Of a DNA stretch of 63,380 bases, positions 45,669 to 54,935 are shown in pieces (the first letter of the stretch is position 1; every line of letters starts with the position of its first letter). Source of the stretch: Acinetobacter sp. UBA3106 (lineage in GTDB: Bacteria; Pseudomonadota; Gammaproteobacteria; Pseudomonadales; Moraxellaceae); NCBI GenBank assembly GCA_002365595.1, contig DFAM01000013.1, forward strand, positions 108,345 through 171,724, given 5' to 3'. Under the pieces are notes generated by a model. The model saw nothing but the letters and a program-made list of their open reading frames with translations, was not told where the DNA came from and ran no database searches. The translations under genes were made by a program, and so were the position numbers.

Positions 45669-47948
45669 ATGGACGATCAATCTTTAAAACAACAGGCATT
45701 GTATTATCACGAATTCCCAACACCAGGAAAAATTAGCGTCACACCTAGCAAGCAACTGGTCAATCAACGTGACTTAGCGCTTGCCTATTCACCTGGTGTC
45801 GCTGCACCATGTCTTGAGATTGAACGTGACCCTTCAACCGCTGCCCTTTATACTGCACGCGGTAATCTTGTAGCGGTGGTGAGTAATGGTACTGCGGTAC
45901 TGGGCTTAGGGAATATCGGTCCTTTGGCTTCCAAACCGGTGATGGAAGGTAAAGGCGTACTGTTCAAAAAATTTGCGGGTGTCGATGTATTCGATATCGA
46001 AATTGATGAAAACGACCCGGATAAAATTGTCGACATCGTTGCTGCCTTAGAACCTACTTTTGGTGGTATTAACCTTGAAGATATCAAGGCGCCTGAATGT
46101 TTCTATATCGAGCAAAAACTTCGTGAACGCATGAACATTCCGGTGTTCCATGATGACCAGCACGGTACTTCAATTATTGTGGGTTCTGCTCTGCTCAATG
46201 CATTGCAATTAAACGGCAAAAAAATTGAAGAGATTAAAATTGTCGCTTCAGGTGCCGGCGCTGCAGCGCTGTCTTGTTTAGACTTGCTTTGTGCTTTAGG
46301 TGCAAAAAAAGAAAATATCGTTGTAGCCGATTCACGCGGTCTGTTAACGACCAAACGTGAAGGTCTGGATGAATCCAAAAAACGTTATGTACAAGACATT
46401 GAAGGTTCTCAACTTGCTGATGTGATCGGCGGTGCTGATATGTTCCTGGGTCTTTCTGCTGCCGGCATTTTGACCAAGGAAATGGTCAAAACCATGGCCG
46501 TAGATCCAATTATCTTTGCCTTGGCTAACCCGGACCCGGAAATTCTGCCTGAACATGCTCACGAAGTACGTGATGACGTGATCATGGCAACTGGTCGTTC
46601 AGACTATCCAAACCAGGTGAATAACGCGCTTTGCTTCCCGTACATTTTCCGTGGTGCCTTAGACGTTGGTGCAACCACCATCAACGAAGAAATGAAGATT
46701 GCTTGTGTACACGCAATTGCTCGTATGGCACATGTTGAAGCCGATGCTGCATCTTATGGTGAAAAATCTGCTTCCTTCGGTCGTGAATACCTGATCCCGC
46801 GTCCATTAGACCAACGCTTGATTCTTGAAATTGCCCCTGCAATTGCACAAGCTGCAATGGATTCAGGTGTTGCAACTCGTCCAATTCAGGACTTCTCTGC
46901 TTATCGTCAACGCTTGTCCGAGTTTGTTTACAACTCTGCATTCATGATGAAACCGATTTTTGCTCAAGCAAAATCAGATCCTAAACGTATTGCCTATGCA
47001 GAAGGTGAAGACCTGCGCGTACTTCGTGCAGTACAAATTGCAGTGGATGAAGGCTTGGCTCAACCGATTCTGGTCGGTCGTACCGCAGTTATTGAAACAA
47101 ACATCAAAAAATTGGGCTTGCGTCTTGAACATGGTGTAAATATTGAAATCGTAGACCAGGAGAAAAACCCGCACTACGAAAAATTTGCCGATGACTACTA
47201 CAACATCATGCAACGCAAAGGGGTAACACCTGAGTATGCACAACGTGAATCACGTCGCCGTTCTACCCTCATTGCTGCAATGCTGGTAAAACACGGTTTG
47301 GCTGATGGTATGTTATGTGGTACCTACTCAAGTTACGACATTCACTTAGACTTCGTGGGCAATGTGATTGGCAAAAAAGATGGACATAATACCTTCTTCA
47401 CGCTAAATGCCTTGATGCTTGAAGACCGTAACCTGTTCATTGCAGATACCTATATCAACCGTAACCCAACGGCTGAACAGTTGGCTGAAATGACCATTTT
47501 GGCTGCTGAAGAAGTACGTCGTTTTGGTATTACGCCACGTGTAGCCTTGCTTTCTCATTCAAGCTTTGGTTCAGATCCAACAGATCCAAGCGCGCAAAAA
47601 ATGCGTAAAGTATTTGAAATTTTAAGTGAAACTGCACCTGAGTTGGAAGTTGAAGGTGAAATGCACGGTGACGCAGCACTTGATGAAAATATTCGTCATT
47701 TTGCCTTCCCAAATACGCGTTTCAAAGGTTCTGCAAACTTGTTGATTATGCCGAATCTGGATGCTGCCAATATTTCGTTTAACCTGTTGAAATCAACTTC
47801 AGGTAATAACGTGACCATTGGCCCTATCCTGTTGGGTGCAGCTAAACCTGTTCACATTTTGACACCAACGACCACAACCCGTCGTTTAGTCAATATGACT
47901 GCATTAACTGTTGCTGAAATTCAGGAAAATGAAAAATCAGCACTTTAA
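45669..47948 (+). CDS. maeB: NADP-dependent malic enzyme with phosphotransacetylase-like domain
   Basis: A 759-aa enzyme decarboxylating malate to pyruvate, giving NADPH. Malic N-terminal domain (about residues 20-155) with LALAYSPGVAAPC and FHDDQHGTSI, NAD(P)-binding domain with VASGAGAAALSCL, then a phosphotransacetylase-like C-terminal domain (about 425-755), the regulatory form of bacterial MaeB. The ATG has only a weak upstream GAG. A strong terminator follows. Confidence 0.95.
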   Translation: MDDQSLKQQALYYHEFPTPGKISVTPSKQLVNQRDLALAYSPGVAAPCLEIERDPSTAALYTARGNLVAVVSNGTAVLGLGNIGPLASKPVMEGKGVLFKKFAGVDVFDIEIDENDPDKIVDIVAALEPTFGGINLEDIKAPECFYIEQKLRERMNIPVFHDDQHGTSIIVGSALLNALQLNGKKIEEIKIVASGAGAAALSCLDLLCALGAKKENIVVADSRGLLTTKREGLDESKKRYVQDIEGSQLADVIGGADMFLGLSAAGILTKEMVKTMAVDPIIFALANPDPEILPEHAHEVRDDVIMATGRSDYPNQVNNALCFPYIFRGALDVGATTINEEMKIACVHAIARMAHVEADAASYGEKSASFGREYLIPRPLDQRLILEIAPAIAQAAMDSGVATRPIQDFSAYRQRLSEFVYNSAFMMKPIFAQAKSDPKRIAYAEGEDLRVLRAVQIAVDEGLAQPILVGRTAVIETNIKKLGLRLEHGVNIEIVDQEKNPHYEKFADDYYNIMQRKGVTPEYAQRESRRRSTLIAAMLVKHGLADGMLCGTYSSYDIHLDFVGNVIGKKDGHNTFFTLNALMLEDRNLFIADTYINRNPTAEQLAEMTILAAEEVRRFGITPRVALLSHSSFGSDPTDPSAQKMRKVFEILSETAPELEVEGEMHGDAALDENIRHFAFPNTRFKGSANLLIMPNLDAANISFNLLKSTSGNNVTIGPILLGAAKPVHILTPTTTTRRLVNMTALTVAEIQENEKSAL

Positions 47949-47981
47949 TTTAGTCAGCTAGATCACATTTTGTGACTTGAG

Positions 47982-48028
47982 AAAACCTCTATTCTGTAGC
48001 ATGATTGCTTGAAGAATAGAGGTTTTTT
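47982..48028 (+). terminator. Terminator of maeB that contains the cca ribosome-binding site
   Basis: A perfect 14-bp stem, AAAACCTCTATTCT (47982-47995) with AGAATAGAGGTTTT (48013-48026), followed by TT. The right arm holds the GAGG that lies 7 bases before the cca ATG at 48030, so the structure ends maeB and would hide the cca start. Confidence 0.85.
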
Positions 48029-48029
48029 C

Positions 48030-49265
48030 ATGCGAGTTTATTTAGTAGGCGGTGCAGTACGAGATCACTTACTCGGACACCCCTATCAGGAAAAAGATTA
48101 CGTTGTGGTTGGCGCAACGCCCGACCAGCTTCTTGCTCAAGGCTATCAGCCGGTGGGTAAGGATTTCCCTGTTTTTTTACATCCCGAAACAAAAGAAGAA
48201 TATGCACTGGCACGCACCGAACGAAAATCCGGTCGTGGCTATCATGGCTTTGAATTTTATACCGATCCTACCGTTAGTCTTGAAGATGACCTGATTCGTC
48301 GCGACCTGACCATCAATGCTATGGCCATGGATAACGATGGCAACATCTATGACCCCTATCAAGGTCAGAAAGACCTGGAACAGCGCATTTTACGTCATGT
48401 ATCAGATGCCTTTGTAGAGGATCCGCTACGGGTACTGCGTATTGCCCGTTTTGCTGCGCGCTATAAAGGCTTAGGTTTTAGTGTTGCCACAGAGACTCTT
48501 GCTTTAATGAAAAAATTGGTGGAATCAGGCGAACTTGATGCCCTGATTTCTGAACGTGTTTGGAAAGAAACTTCACGTGCACTCATGGAAAATCATGCGG
48601 ACGAATATTTTCATGTATTACGTGAGTGTGGTGCATTGAAAGTCTTGTTCCCGGAACTTGATGCCCTCTACGGTATTCCACAGCGCCCTGAATATCATCC
48701 GGAAATTGATTGTGGTATTCATACCATGATGTCCTTACAACAGGCCTGTAAAGCCAACTATTCTTTAGATGTACGCTTTGCCGTTCTGGTTCATGACTTG
48801 GGCAAGGCACTCACCCCGGAAGATGAATTACCACGTCATATCATGCATGAAGAACGTGGCGTCAGACCGGTCACCGAAATTTGTGACCGTCTTAAAGTGC
48901 CAACCAATACCAAGCAACTGGCGCTTGCGGTATGTAAAGAGCATTTAAAATGCCATCAGGCACTGACCTTAAAACCGGGTACTTTATGGCGTTTATTGCA
49001 ACGGCTAGATGTCTTACGGCGCCCTGAACGTGTAGAAGCTTATGTTCAAGCCTGTGAATGTGATTCTCGTGGCCGTTTGGGTCTGGAAGACCGAGAATAT
49101 CCTCAGGCAAAATATGTACTGGATGCCATGCAGGTAGTACGTAATATCAAGGCTCAAGATTTACCGCCTGATATTCAGGGACCCGATATTGGGGAAATGC
49201 TGATTCAGCGACGCATTAAAGCGATTGAGGAATTGAAAGCACGGCAGCTTGCTGTAGTCGTATAA
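48030..49265 (+). CDS. cca: Multifunctional CCA tRNA nucleotidyltransferase
   Basis: A 411-aa enzyme that adds or repairs the tRNA 3' CCA end. N-terminal nucleotidyltransferase with GGAVRDHLLG, DLIRRDLTINAMA, EDPLRVLRIARFAARY; C-terminal HD domain with VLVHDLGKALTP and HIMHEERG (phosphatase/phosphodiesterase form). The ATG at 48030 with GAGG upstream is chosen; the frame opens at TTG 48009. The start lies only 2 bases after the maeB terminator stem, which suggests unusual control. Confidence 0.96.
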   Translation: MRVYLVGGAVRDHLLGHPYQEKDYVVVGATPDQLLAQGYQPVGKDFPVFLHPETKEEYALARTERKSGRGYHGFEFYTDPTVSLEDDLIRRDLTINAMAMDNDGNIYDPYQGQKDLEQRILRHVSDAFVEDPLRVLRIARFAARYKGLGFSVATETLALMKKLVESGELDALISERVWKETSRALMENHADEYFHVLRECGALKVLFPELDALYGIPQRPEYHPEIDCGIHTMMSLQQACKANYSLDVRFAVLVHDLGKALTPEDELPRHIMHEERGVRPVTEICDRLKVPTNTKQLALAVCKEHLKCHQALTLKPGTLWRLLQRLDVLRRPERVEAYVQACECDSRGRLGLEDREYPQAKYVLDAMQVVRNIKAQDLPPDIQGPDIGEMLIQRRIKAIEELKARQLAVVV

Positions 49266-49290
49266 AAAAAGCACCTAAGGGTGCTTTTTA
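49263..49290 (+). terminator. Terminator of cca
   Basis: AAAAGCACC pairs with GGTGCTTTTT around a TAAG loop. Confidence 0.85.
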
Positions 49291-49416
49291 AATTTCCATG
49301 ACAGATCTAGATGGAATATGGATAGACAAAATTCGTATAACTGGTTTGAAATTGATTCCATGTTAAGAATTTGAAAGTGTTTTATCATACAAAAAACTTC
49401 CAAGATTTTTTCATAT

Positions 49417-49857
49417 ATGACCCTCCTTGTTCGACCTTTACAGTTATCGGATGATCTGGAAGCGATTCATCAGCTTACCCTTCAACTGGGCTATCCCACG
49501 AGTATTGAAAATATTCAGCGACGTTGGCAGCACATTCACCAAAACCCACTTTGCCACACTCTTGTCATTGAAAATCAACATCGGGTGATTGGTTATACAG
49601 GCTTTATTGAACAATACAGTTGGGAATTTGATGATGGCTTTATTCGTATACAAGCCTTTGTAATCGATGAAGCCCATCGTGGACAAGGAATCGGAAAAAT
49701 ATTGATGAATGCAGTCGAACGGGAAGCAAAACAGCGTGGATTAAAACGGATTTTACTTAACAGTGGCAATCGAGCTGAACGCTACCCTGCACATGCATTT
49801 TATTTAAGCCAAGGTTTCGAGCCTTATAGTATAGGCTTTACCAAATATTTGCCTTGA
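49417..49857 (+). CDS. GNAT-family N-acetyltransferase
   Basis: A 146-aa acetyltransferase; acetyl-CoA motif AHRGQGIGKILMNAVEREA (about residues 88-106) and the later NSGNRAERYPAHAFYLSQGF are typical. N-terminal LLVRPLQLSDD is the usual start strand. Substrate unknown. No strong ribosome-binding site; the frame is intact, unlike the other GNAT gene at 28.9 kb. Confidence 0.88.
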   Translation: MTLLVRPLQLSDDLEAIHQLTLQLGYPTSIENIQRRWQHIHQNPLCHTLVIENQHRVIGYTGFIEQYSWEFDDGFIRIQAFVIDEAHRGQGIGKILMNAVEREAKQRGLKRILLNSGNRAERYPAHAFYLSQGFEPYSIGFTKYLP

Positions 49858-49896
49858 TCAGCAAATCCGACGATTCACTGATCAAATATAATTGTC

Positions 49897-50877
49897 TCAG
49901 GAAATATCCGCCGGAAAAGTAATCACTTTTTCAAGTTTCATTTGCTCAGTCGCGACCATCAACAAACGGTCAATCCCCAAGGCAATGCCTGAACATTCGG
50001 GCATCTGAGATAAAGCGGCCAGCAAATATTCATCAATCGCCATCACATGCAAACCGAGCTTTGCACGTTCAGCATTATCCGCTTCAAAGCGTGAACGCAA
50101 TACATCGGCATCAATCAGCTCATCGTAGGCATTCGCCAATTCCAAACCCTCGATATATAACTCGAAACGGGCAGCGACCAGTTCGCCATCTTCATCAATC
50201 CGGGTTTTGGCCAGGGACGCCAGTTCAGCTGGAAAATCCGTTAAAAATACCGGCGTGTCAAAACCCAGACTCGGTTCAACAAAGTGCGAAAAGAGCAAAT
50301 CTATATAACCCAGGCGGTCATCACCCAGGTCCAAATTTAGACCGACCCGGTTACAACAATCCTTTAATTCTTTTACGCTGGCTTGTAATGGATTGATATC
50401 TAGACGATCGATAAAGGCATGTTTATAGCTGAGGATCGTCGGACGAACTTCACCAAAGCGCTGTTTTAAAGTCACATTGAGCAAGTCCGTCACTTCAAAC
50501 ATCAAATCTTTCAGGCTAAATCCGGGACGATACCATTCCAGCATGGTGAACTCGCTATTGTGCTTACGCCCATGCTCATTATCACGAAAGACTTTGCAGA
50601 TTTGATAGATCGGGCCGCTGCCACTGGCAAGCAAGCGTTTCATGGCAAATTCCGGTGAGGTTTGCAGGTAATGAGTTTGCTGTTTACCTCCTACATGTCG
50701 CCGCGCTTGTATAGAGGCTAAATGTACATCCGTAACGCCGGCTTGTGACAAGATTGGGGTTTCCACTTCCAGTACATCCCGCTCGGCAAAAAACTGGCGG
50801 ATTTGCGCATACATTTTGGCCCGTGCCTGCATGGCCTTTAAATCACAAGTCGGCTGATAAGTGACAGTTTGACTCAT
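49897..50877 (-). CDS. epmA: EF-P beta-lysyltransferase EpmA (GenX/PoxA)
   Basis: A 326-aa paralogue of lysyl-tRNA synthetase lacking the anticodon-binding domain; it attaches beta-lysine to elongation factor P. Class II motifs: motif 2 region QICKVFRDNEHGRKHNSEFTMLEWY split in the middle, and motif 3 GIALGIDRLLM. N-terminal VLEVETPILSQAGVTDVHL matches EpmA. The start at 50877 overlaps the pdxB stop as ATGA, so translation is coupled; the longer frame to 50904 is rejected for that reason. Confidence 0.93.
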   Translation of the reverse strand: MSQTVTYQPTCDLKAMQARAKMYAQIRQFFAERDVLEVETPILSQAGVTDVHLASIQARRHVGGKQQTHYLQTSPEFAMKRLLASGSGPIYQICKVFRDNEHGRKHNSEFTMLEWYRPGFSLKDLMFEVTDLLNVTLKQRFGEVRPTILSYKHAFIDRLDINPLQASVKELKDCCNRVGLNLDLGDDRLGYIDLLFSHFVEPSLGFDTPVFLTDFPAELASLAKTRIDEDGELVAARFELYIEGLELANAYDELIDADVLRSRFEADNAERAKLGLHVMAIDEYLLAALSQMPECSGIALGIDRLLMVATEQMKLEKVITFPADIS

Positions 50878-51941
50878 GCCGCAGGCCCTCCATGTGCTGC
50901 CCATTCACGGCGTAAGGGATAGGTTTTGCGTAAATAATCAAAGGCCTTTTGATCAACCTTGCCGTCTTTTAAGCAGCTACGTAAATTGGCATCATCACGG
51001 GCAATATCATAAATCTGGCTTAAATACTGTTTTAACACCGCCTTTAAATCGCGCTCTTTAAAATATGGCTCACACACCGGCAATTGCGTTTCAAATTGCT
51101 TTGTCGCTGGATAATGAAAGGTATTGCAGAATGCATCGTAGATCATTTGCGTACCGCGTGCCTTGCCTTCCAGACTATAGCCAGCAATATGCGGTGTCAC
51201 CAACGTGACTAAATCCAGCAACTCAACTGAAATTTCAGGTTCATGCTCAAAAACATCCAGAACCACGGGACGCTGTGTCTGTTGAATATCAGCAATTAAG
51301 GCCGATTCTTCAACCACTGGCCCTCGTGCCGAATTAATTAAAATGGCTGTAGGTTTCATCTGTGCCAAAGCTTCTGCATTGATGAGATGGTAAGTCGGAT
51401 GATCACCTGTTTTGGTCAATGGCACATGGGTCGAAATGGCAGCCGCTTTTTTTAGCAATTCTTCAAATTCAACATGCTGCACATGTTCACGCTGTACAAA
51501 GGGATCATAGCCAATCACGTTCCAGCCTAGGAGTTTGGCCATAACAGCCAGACGTGAACCGACATTGCCCAGACCGACAATGCCTAAAGTAAAGCCTTCA
51601 TTGGCATCGATCAGTTCAGGTTTTAAATGCAATAAAGCGGTAATGACATATTCCGCAACCGCCTGCGCATTGCAACCGGCGGCATTTGACCAGGCAATAT
51701 GTTGTTGTTCTAGGGCAGGAATATCCAGATGATCGGTGCCAATGGTCGCACTACCGACGAATTTTAATTTTGTGTCCTGAACCAGTTCGGCATTAACTTG
51801 GGTCACAGAACGCACCAGTAACGCTTCTGCATCTTGCACATCCGCATGGGTTAATGTTCGCCCTGCAGCCTGCTGAATTTCGCCAAAATCGGCAAAGAAA
51901 TATTCAGTAAATGCCAGATTTTCATCTGCGACAATTTTCAT
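50874..51941 (-). CDS. pdxB: Erythronate-4-phosphate dehydrogenase
   Basis: A 355-aa NAD enzyme of PLP synthesis, oxidising erythronate-4-phosphate; its product is then aminated by SerC, encoded at 12.6 kb. Visible: MKIVADENLAFTEYFF at the N-terminus, SATIGTDHLD, NAD motif GIVGLGNVGSRLA, ILINSARGPVVEESAL, and VTPHIAGYSLEGKARG with the catalytic His. The C-terminal extension of PdxB is present. The start at 51941 is chosen by family N-terminus; the frame extends to 52022. Confidence 0.95.
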   Translation of the reverse strand: MKIVADENLAFTEYFFADFGEIQQAAGRTLTHADVQDAEALLVRSVTQVNAELVQDTKLKFVGSATIGTDHLDIPALEQQHIAWSNAAGCNAQAVAEYVITALLHLKPELIDANEGFTLGIVGLGNVGSRLAVMAKLLGWNVIGYDPFVQREHVQHVEFEELLKKAAAISTHVPLTKTGDHPTYHLINAEALAQMKPTAILINSARGPVVEESALIADIQQTQRPVVLDVFEHEPEISVELLDLVTLVTPHIAGYSLEGKARGTQMIYDAFCNTFHYPATKQFETQLPVCEPYFKERDLKAVLKQYLSQIYDIARDDANLRSCLKDGKVDQKAFDYLRKTYPLRREWAAHGGPAA

Positions 51942-52033
51942 AGTGCGTTCCAATGACTTGAAGACCGTTATGATAACGCCTGCAGCCAAATCTGACCATG
52001 TAAGCATGGTACTATTAACCAATAAATCAACTC

Positions 52034-52067
52034 AATAAAAAAGACCGGATATGTTTAACATCCGGTC
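52034..52067 (-). terminator. Terminator of the gcdG-like gene
   Basis: Perfect stem GACCGGAT/ATCCGGTC (52043-52067), followed on the minus strand by a T-run. Confidence 0.85.
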
Positions 52068-52101
52068 AAGACAGGAAAAGCTAAAACTTCAATTAGCTGG
52101 A

Positions 52102-53331
52102 TTAAGCCACTTCACCATCAATAATGCCCTGGGCTTTTAACAGCTGTAATTCATCCCGAGATTTAAAGCGAGAAAGAATATGTTGCGTGTGCTCCCCCAG
52201 TTGTGGCGGTGCATGACGGTATTGCACAGGCGTATCTGAAAGCTTGATGGGGGAAGCAATCACTTTAAAGTTATCATTTAATTGATGTGGAATATTTACC
52301 ACCATCTCACGATGCTGAATTTGAGGCTCAGCCAGTGCATCTTCAACCGAGTTGATCACCCCAACAGGCACTTTCATGGCATGAATGGCCTCGACCCAGT
52401 CCTTGGCATTTTTCGACAGGAAATATTCAGACAATAAGGGAATTAGCTCATCGCGGTGCTTGACCCGGTCCTGATTGCGCTGGAATTTTGCATCTTCCAG
52501 CAGTTCAGGCAAGCCAATTGCAATGCACAAATCCTTAAATTGCTTGTCATTGCCACAGGCAATAATAAATTCCTTATCCTTAGCCTTAAAGGTTTGATAC
52601 GGCACAATATTGGGATGATTATTTCCCATCCTTTTCGGAGATAGACCGGTACTAAGATAGTTCATGCCCTGATTGGCCAAGGTTGCCACCTGTACATCCA
52701 GCAGTGACATATCAATATATTGCCCGCGTCCAGTGTGTAAGCGTGCCAATAAGGCAGCCTGAATGGCAACGGTAGAATACAGGCCGGTTTGAATATCGAC
52801 CACAGCTACACCCACTTTCTGTGAACCCGCTCCCGGTTCACCGTCTTTTTCACCGGTAATGCTCATCAGACCCGACATGCCCTGAATAATAAAATCATAG
52901 CCGGGTTCTTCCGCTCTTGGTCCATCCTGGCCAAAGCCGGTAATCGAGCAATACACTAGCTGTGGATTTAAGGCACTGAGTGTTGCATAATCCAGTCCAT
53001 ATTTGAGTAGTGAACCGGCTTTATAATTTTCAATCACCACATCGGCAGTTTTGGCAATCTCCCGAATAATCTCTTGCCCTTGCGTTGATGATATATCTAC
53101 GGCGACTGAATATTTATTGCGGTTGGCACATTGAAAATAGCCCGATTCCCGCGTGGCATTGCCCTGTTGATCTGGCATCCATGGTGGTCCCCACATACGG
53201 GTATCATCACCGACTTGCGGACGTTCAATTTTAATCACTTCAGCACCTAGATCCGCCAGAATCTGTCCGCACCACGGACCTGCCAGTACGCGGCTTAAAT
53301 CTAAAACCCGAATTCCCTGTAATGCACCCAT
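52102..53331 (-). CDS. gcdG: CaiB/BaiF CoA-transferase, probable glutarate CoA-transferase
   Basis: A 409-aa class III CoA-transferase, most likely moving CoA from succinyl-CoA to glutarate. GALQGIRVLDLSRVLAGPW is the family opening; the catalytic Asp is probably Asp179 in VAVVDIQTGLYS. In other bacteria this gene sits next to gcdH, as here. The start at 53331 has AAGGA 6 bases before it; ATG 53337 has none at the right distance. Substrate is inferred from context. Follows the MFS gene after about 50 bases. Confidence 0.8.
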   Translation of the reverse strand: MGALQGIRVLDLSRVLAGPWCGQILADLGAEVIKIERPQVGDDTRMWGPPWMPDQQGNATRESGYFQCANRNKYSVAVDISSTQGQEIIREIAKTADVVIENYKAGSLLKYGLDYATLSALNPQLVYCSITGFGQDGPRAEEPGYDFIIQGMSGLMSITGEKDGEPGAGSQKVGVAVVDIQTGLYSTVAIQAALLARLHTGRGQYIDMSLLDVQVATLANQGMNYLSTGLSPKRMGNNHPNIVPYQTFKAKDKEFIIACGNDKQFKDLCIAIGLPELLEDAKFQRNQDRVKHRDELIPLLSEYFLSKNAKDWVEAIHAMKVPVGVINSVEDALAEPQIQHREMVVNIPHQLNDNFKVIASPIKLSDTPVQYRHAPPQLGEHTQHILSRFKSRDELQLLKAQGIIDGEVA

Positions 53332-53347
53332 TGTCATTCCTTTATAG

Positions 53348-53374
53348 AGGAAGATGCCGCATGAACATCTTCCT
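53348..53374 (-). terminator. Hairpin between MFS and CoA-transferase genes
   Basis: AGGAAGATG (53348-53356) pairs perfectly with CATCTTCCT (53366-53374). There is no T-run on the minus strand, so it may stabilise or partly end the upstream transcript rather than stop it. Confidence 0.5.
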
Positions 53375-53382
53375 ATGATTGA

Positions 53383-54705
53383 TTATGATTGTTGTTGCGG
53401 ATCATACTGACGGTCTTTAATAAAAAGACCCGGTAACACACCTGCGACAAAGTACGCCGCACCCATCACAATAAAGGCCATGGTGAATGTACCACCCGAT
53501 GCCAGAAAACCAATCGTCGCTGGGGCAATTGCCGCACCGACGCGGCCGATGTTATAAGCACCGCCAATGGCTGTACCGCGTACATCTGTAGAGAAGCTCT
53601 CTGCCATATAGGTCGCATTTACACCATATGGAATGCCGTACAAGAAGCCAAAAGTCACCAACAAGTACAGAATGTTGTCTGGCGTATTGCAGAAGATAAT
53701 CACTGGCAAGAACACAGCGCTGGCAAGAGTGCCGAATACAAACACCGCACGACGGTTAAATTTATCTGCCAGATAGCCTGCCAGAATCTTACCGAGAATC
53801 ATGGCGGTATATGAACCCACCATATAGCTGGTCAAACTCTTAAAGTTCATGTGAACTTCAGTTTCCAGATAGCTTGGCATCCAGTTGTTAATGCCGTAAT
53901 AACCAAATTGTAGGAAGAAAGCTGTGCTCATCCAGAGCAAAAACATTTTACGATGTTTAAAATTACTGAAAATCTGCTTGTAGATGCTGCCACTTTTCGG
54001 TTTTTCCTGAGCCACCACCGCTGTAGGCTGAGTTTTGCCTTTTAGGGCATTCAATTTGGTTAGCTGCCATGATTTTGGTTCTGGTACAAAGCGTTGCAGG
54101 AAGATGTTGATAAATGCTGGAATCACGGTGATAAAGAACAGAATACGCCAGCCATGATCTGGAATGATTGAACCTGCTAATAGCGTTGCAACAATATAAC
54201 CGACTGTTTGACCGGTTTGTAGCGTACCCAATACCGTTGTACGGTAAGTGGTTGGCACATATTCAGCCATTAGAGTATTACAGGCCATATATAGTGCACC
54301 AATACCCAAAGCTCCGATAAAACGCAGTGCCATAAAGTGCTCAAAGCTATGGGTAAAACCTAACAAACAGGTGGCTATCGAGAAGAAAGTCACTGAGTTG
54401 GCAATAGTACGAACACGGCCAAATTTATCACATGCCCAGCCGCCCAAGATTCCACCAATACCCATCCCGGCGAGCGATGCGCTGCCTAGTGCACCGGCCT
54501 GAAAGGTCGACAATCCAAATTCGGTCTTTAAGCTGGTTAAACTATAAGACAGCAACATGATATCCACACCATCTACCACCATGGCAAAATAGGCAAATAG
54601 CAAGGCCCACTTCCAAGTGTTGGGTCCTATTTTTTCATAGGTTCCAATATTGCGTGACAAAGAACTCGCTGGAGTTCCTGCACTTGTTTGAACGTCATTG
54701 TTCAT
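53383..54705 (-). CDS. MFS transporter (AAHS-like), probable glutarate/organic acid importer
   Basis: A 440-aa inner-membrane protein with twelve helices and a long central cytoplasmic loop. The DGVDIMLLSY segment of helix 1 and GGWACDKFGRVRTI between helices 2 and 3 are typical of aromatic acid:H+ symporters and related organic-acid carriers. GAGGTAATAAATC precedes the ATG. Lying between gcdH and a CoA-transferase gene, it probably imports the acid that they use; this is inference. Confidence 0.85.
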   Translation of the reverse strand: MNNDVQTSAGTPASSLSRNIGTYEKIGPNTWKWALLFAYFAMVVDGVDIMLLSYSLTSLKTEFGLSTFQAGALGSASLAGMGIGGILGGWACDKFGRVRTIANSVTFFSIATCLLGFTHSFEHFMALRFIGALGIGALYMACNTLMAEYVPTTYRTTVLGTLQTGQTVGYIVATLLAGSIIPDHGWRILFFITVIPAFINIFLQRFVPEPKSWQLTKLNALKGKTQPTAVVAQEKPKSGSIYKQIFSNFKHRKMFLLWMSTAFFLQFGYYGINNWMPSYLETEVHMNFKSLTSYMVGSYTAMILGKILAGYLADKFNRRAVFVFGTLASAVFLPVIIFCNTPDNILYLLVTFGFLYGIPYGVNATYMAESFSTDVRGTAIGGAYNIGRVGAAIAPATIGFLASGGTFTMAFIVMGAAYFVAGVLPGLFIKDRQYDPQQQS

Positions 54706-54895
54706 GATTTATTACCTCATTTTCCCAAATGAGTCATCGGCAGTCCCATGTCTCTACATTTGCCCTAAACGGTTCTTTATTCTTTTTATCTATATATATT
54801 TTGAACTTAAGCTTGCAAATACAGAGCTTTACAAGAATGTTTCACGATGAATCCTTTATCGATATCAGTGATTTTTTTGAGACAAAACATCTCTA

Positions 54896-54917
54896 GGATG
54901 TTCACGAGTGAACATCC
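54896..54917. other. Perfect 10-bp inverted repeat before the gcdH end
   Basis: GGATGTTCAC-ga-GTGAACATCC followed on the + strand by CTATTTTTTT. On the gcdH (minus) strand it directly follows the stop but has no T-run, so it would be a poor terminator; it might be a 3' stabiliser. Confidence 0.55.
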
Positions 54918-54935
54918 CTATTTTTTTAAAATGAC

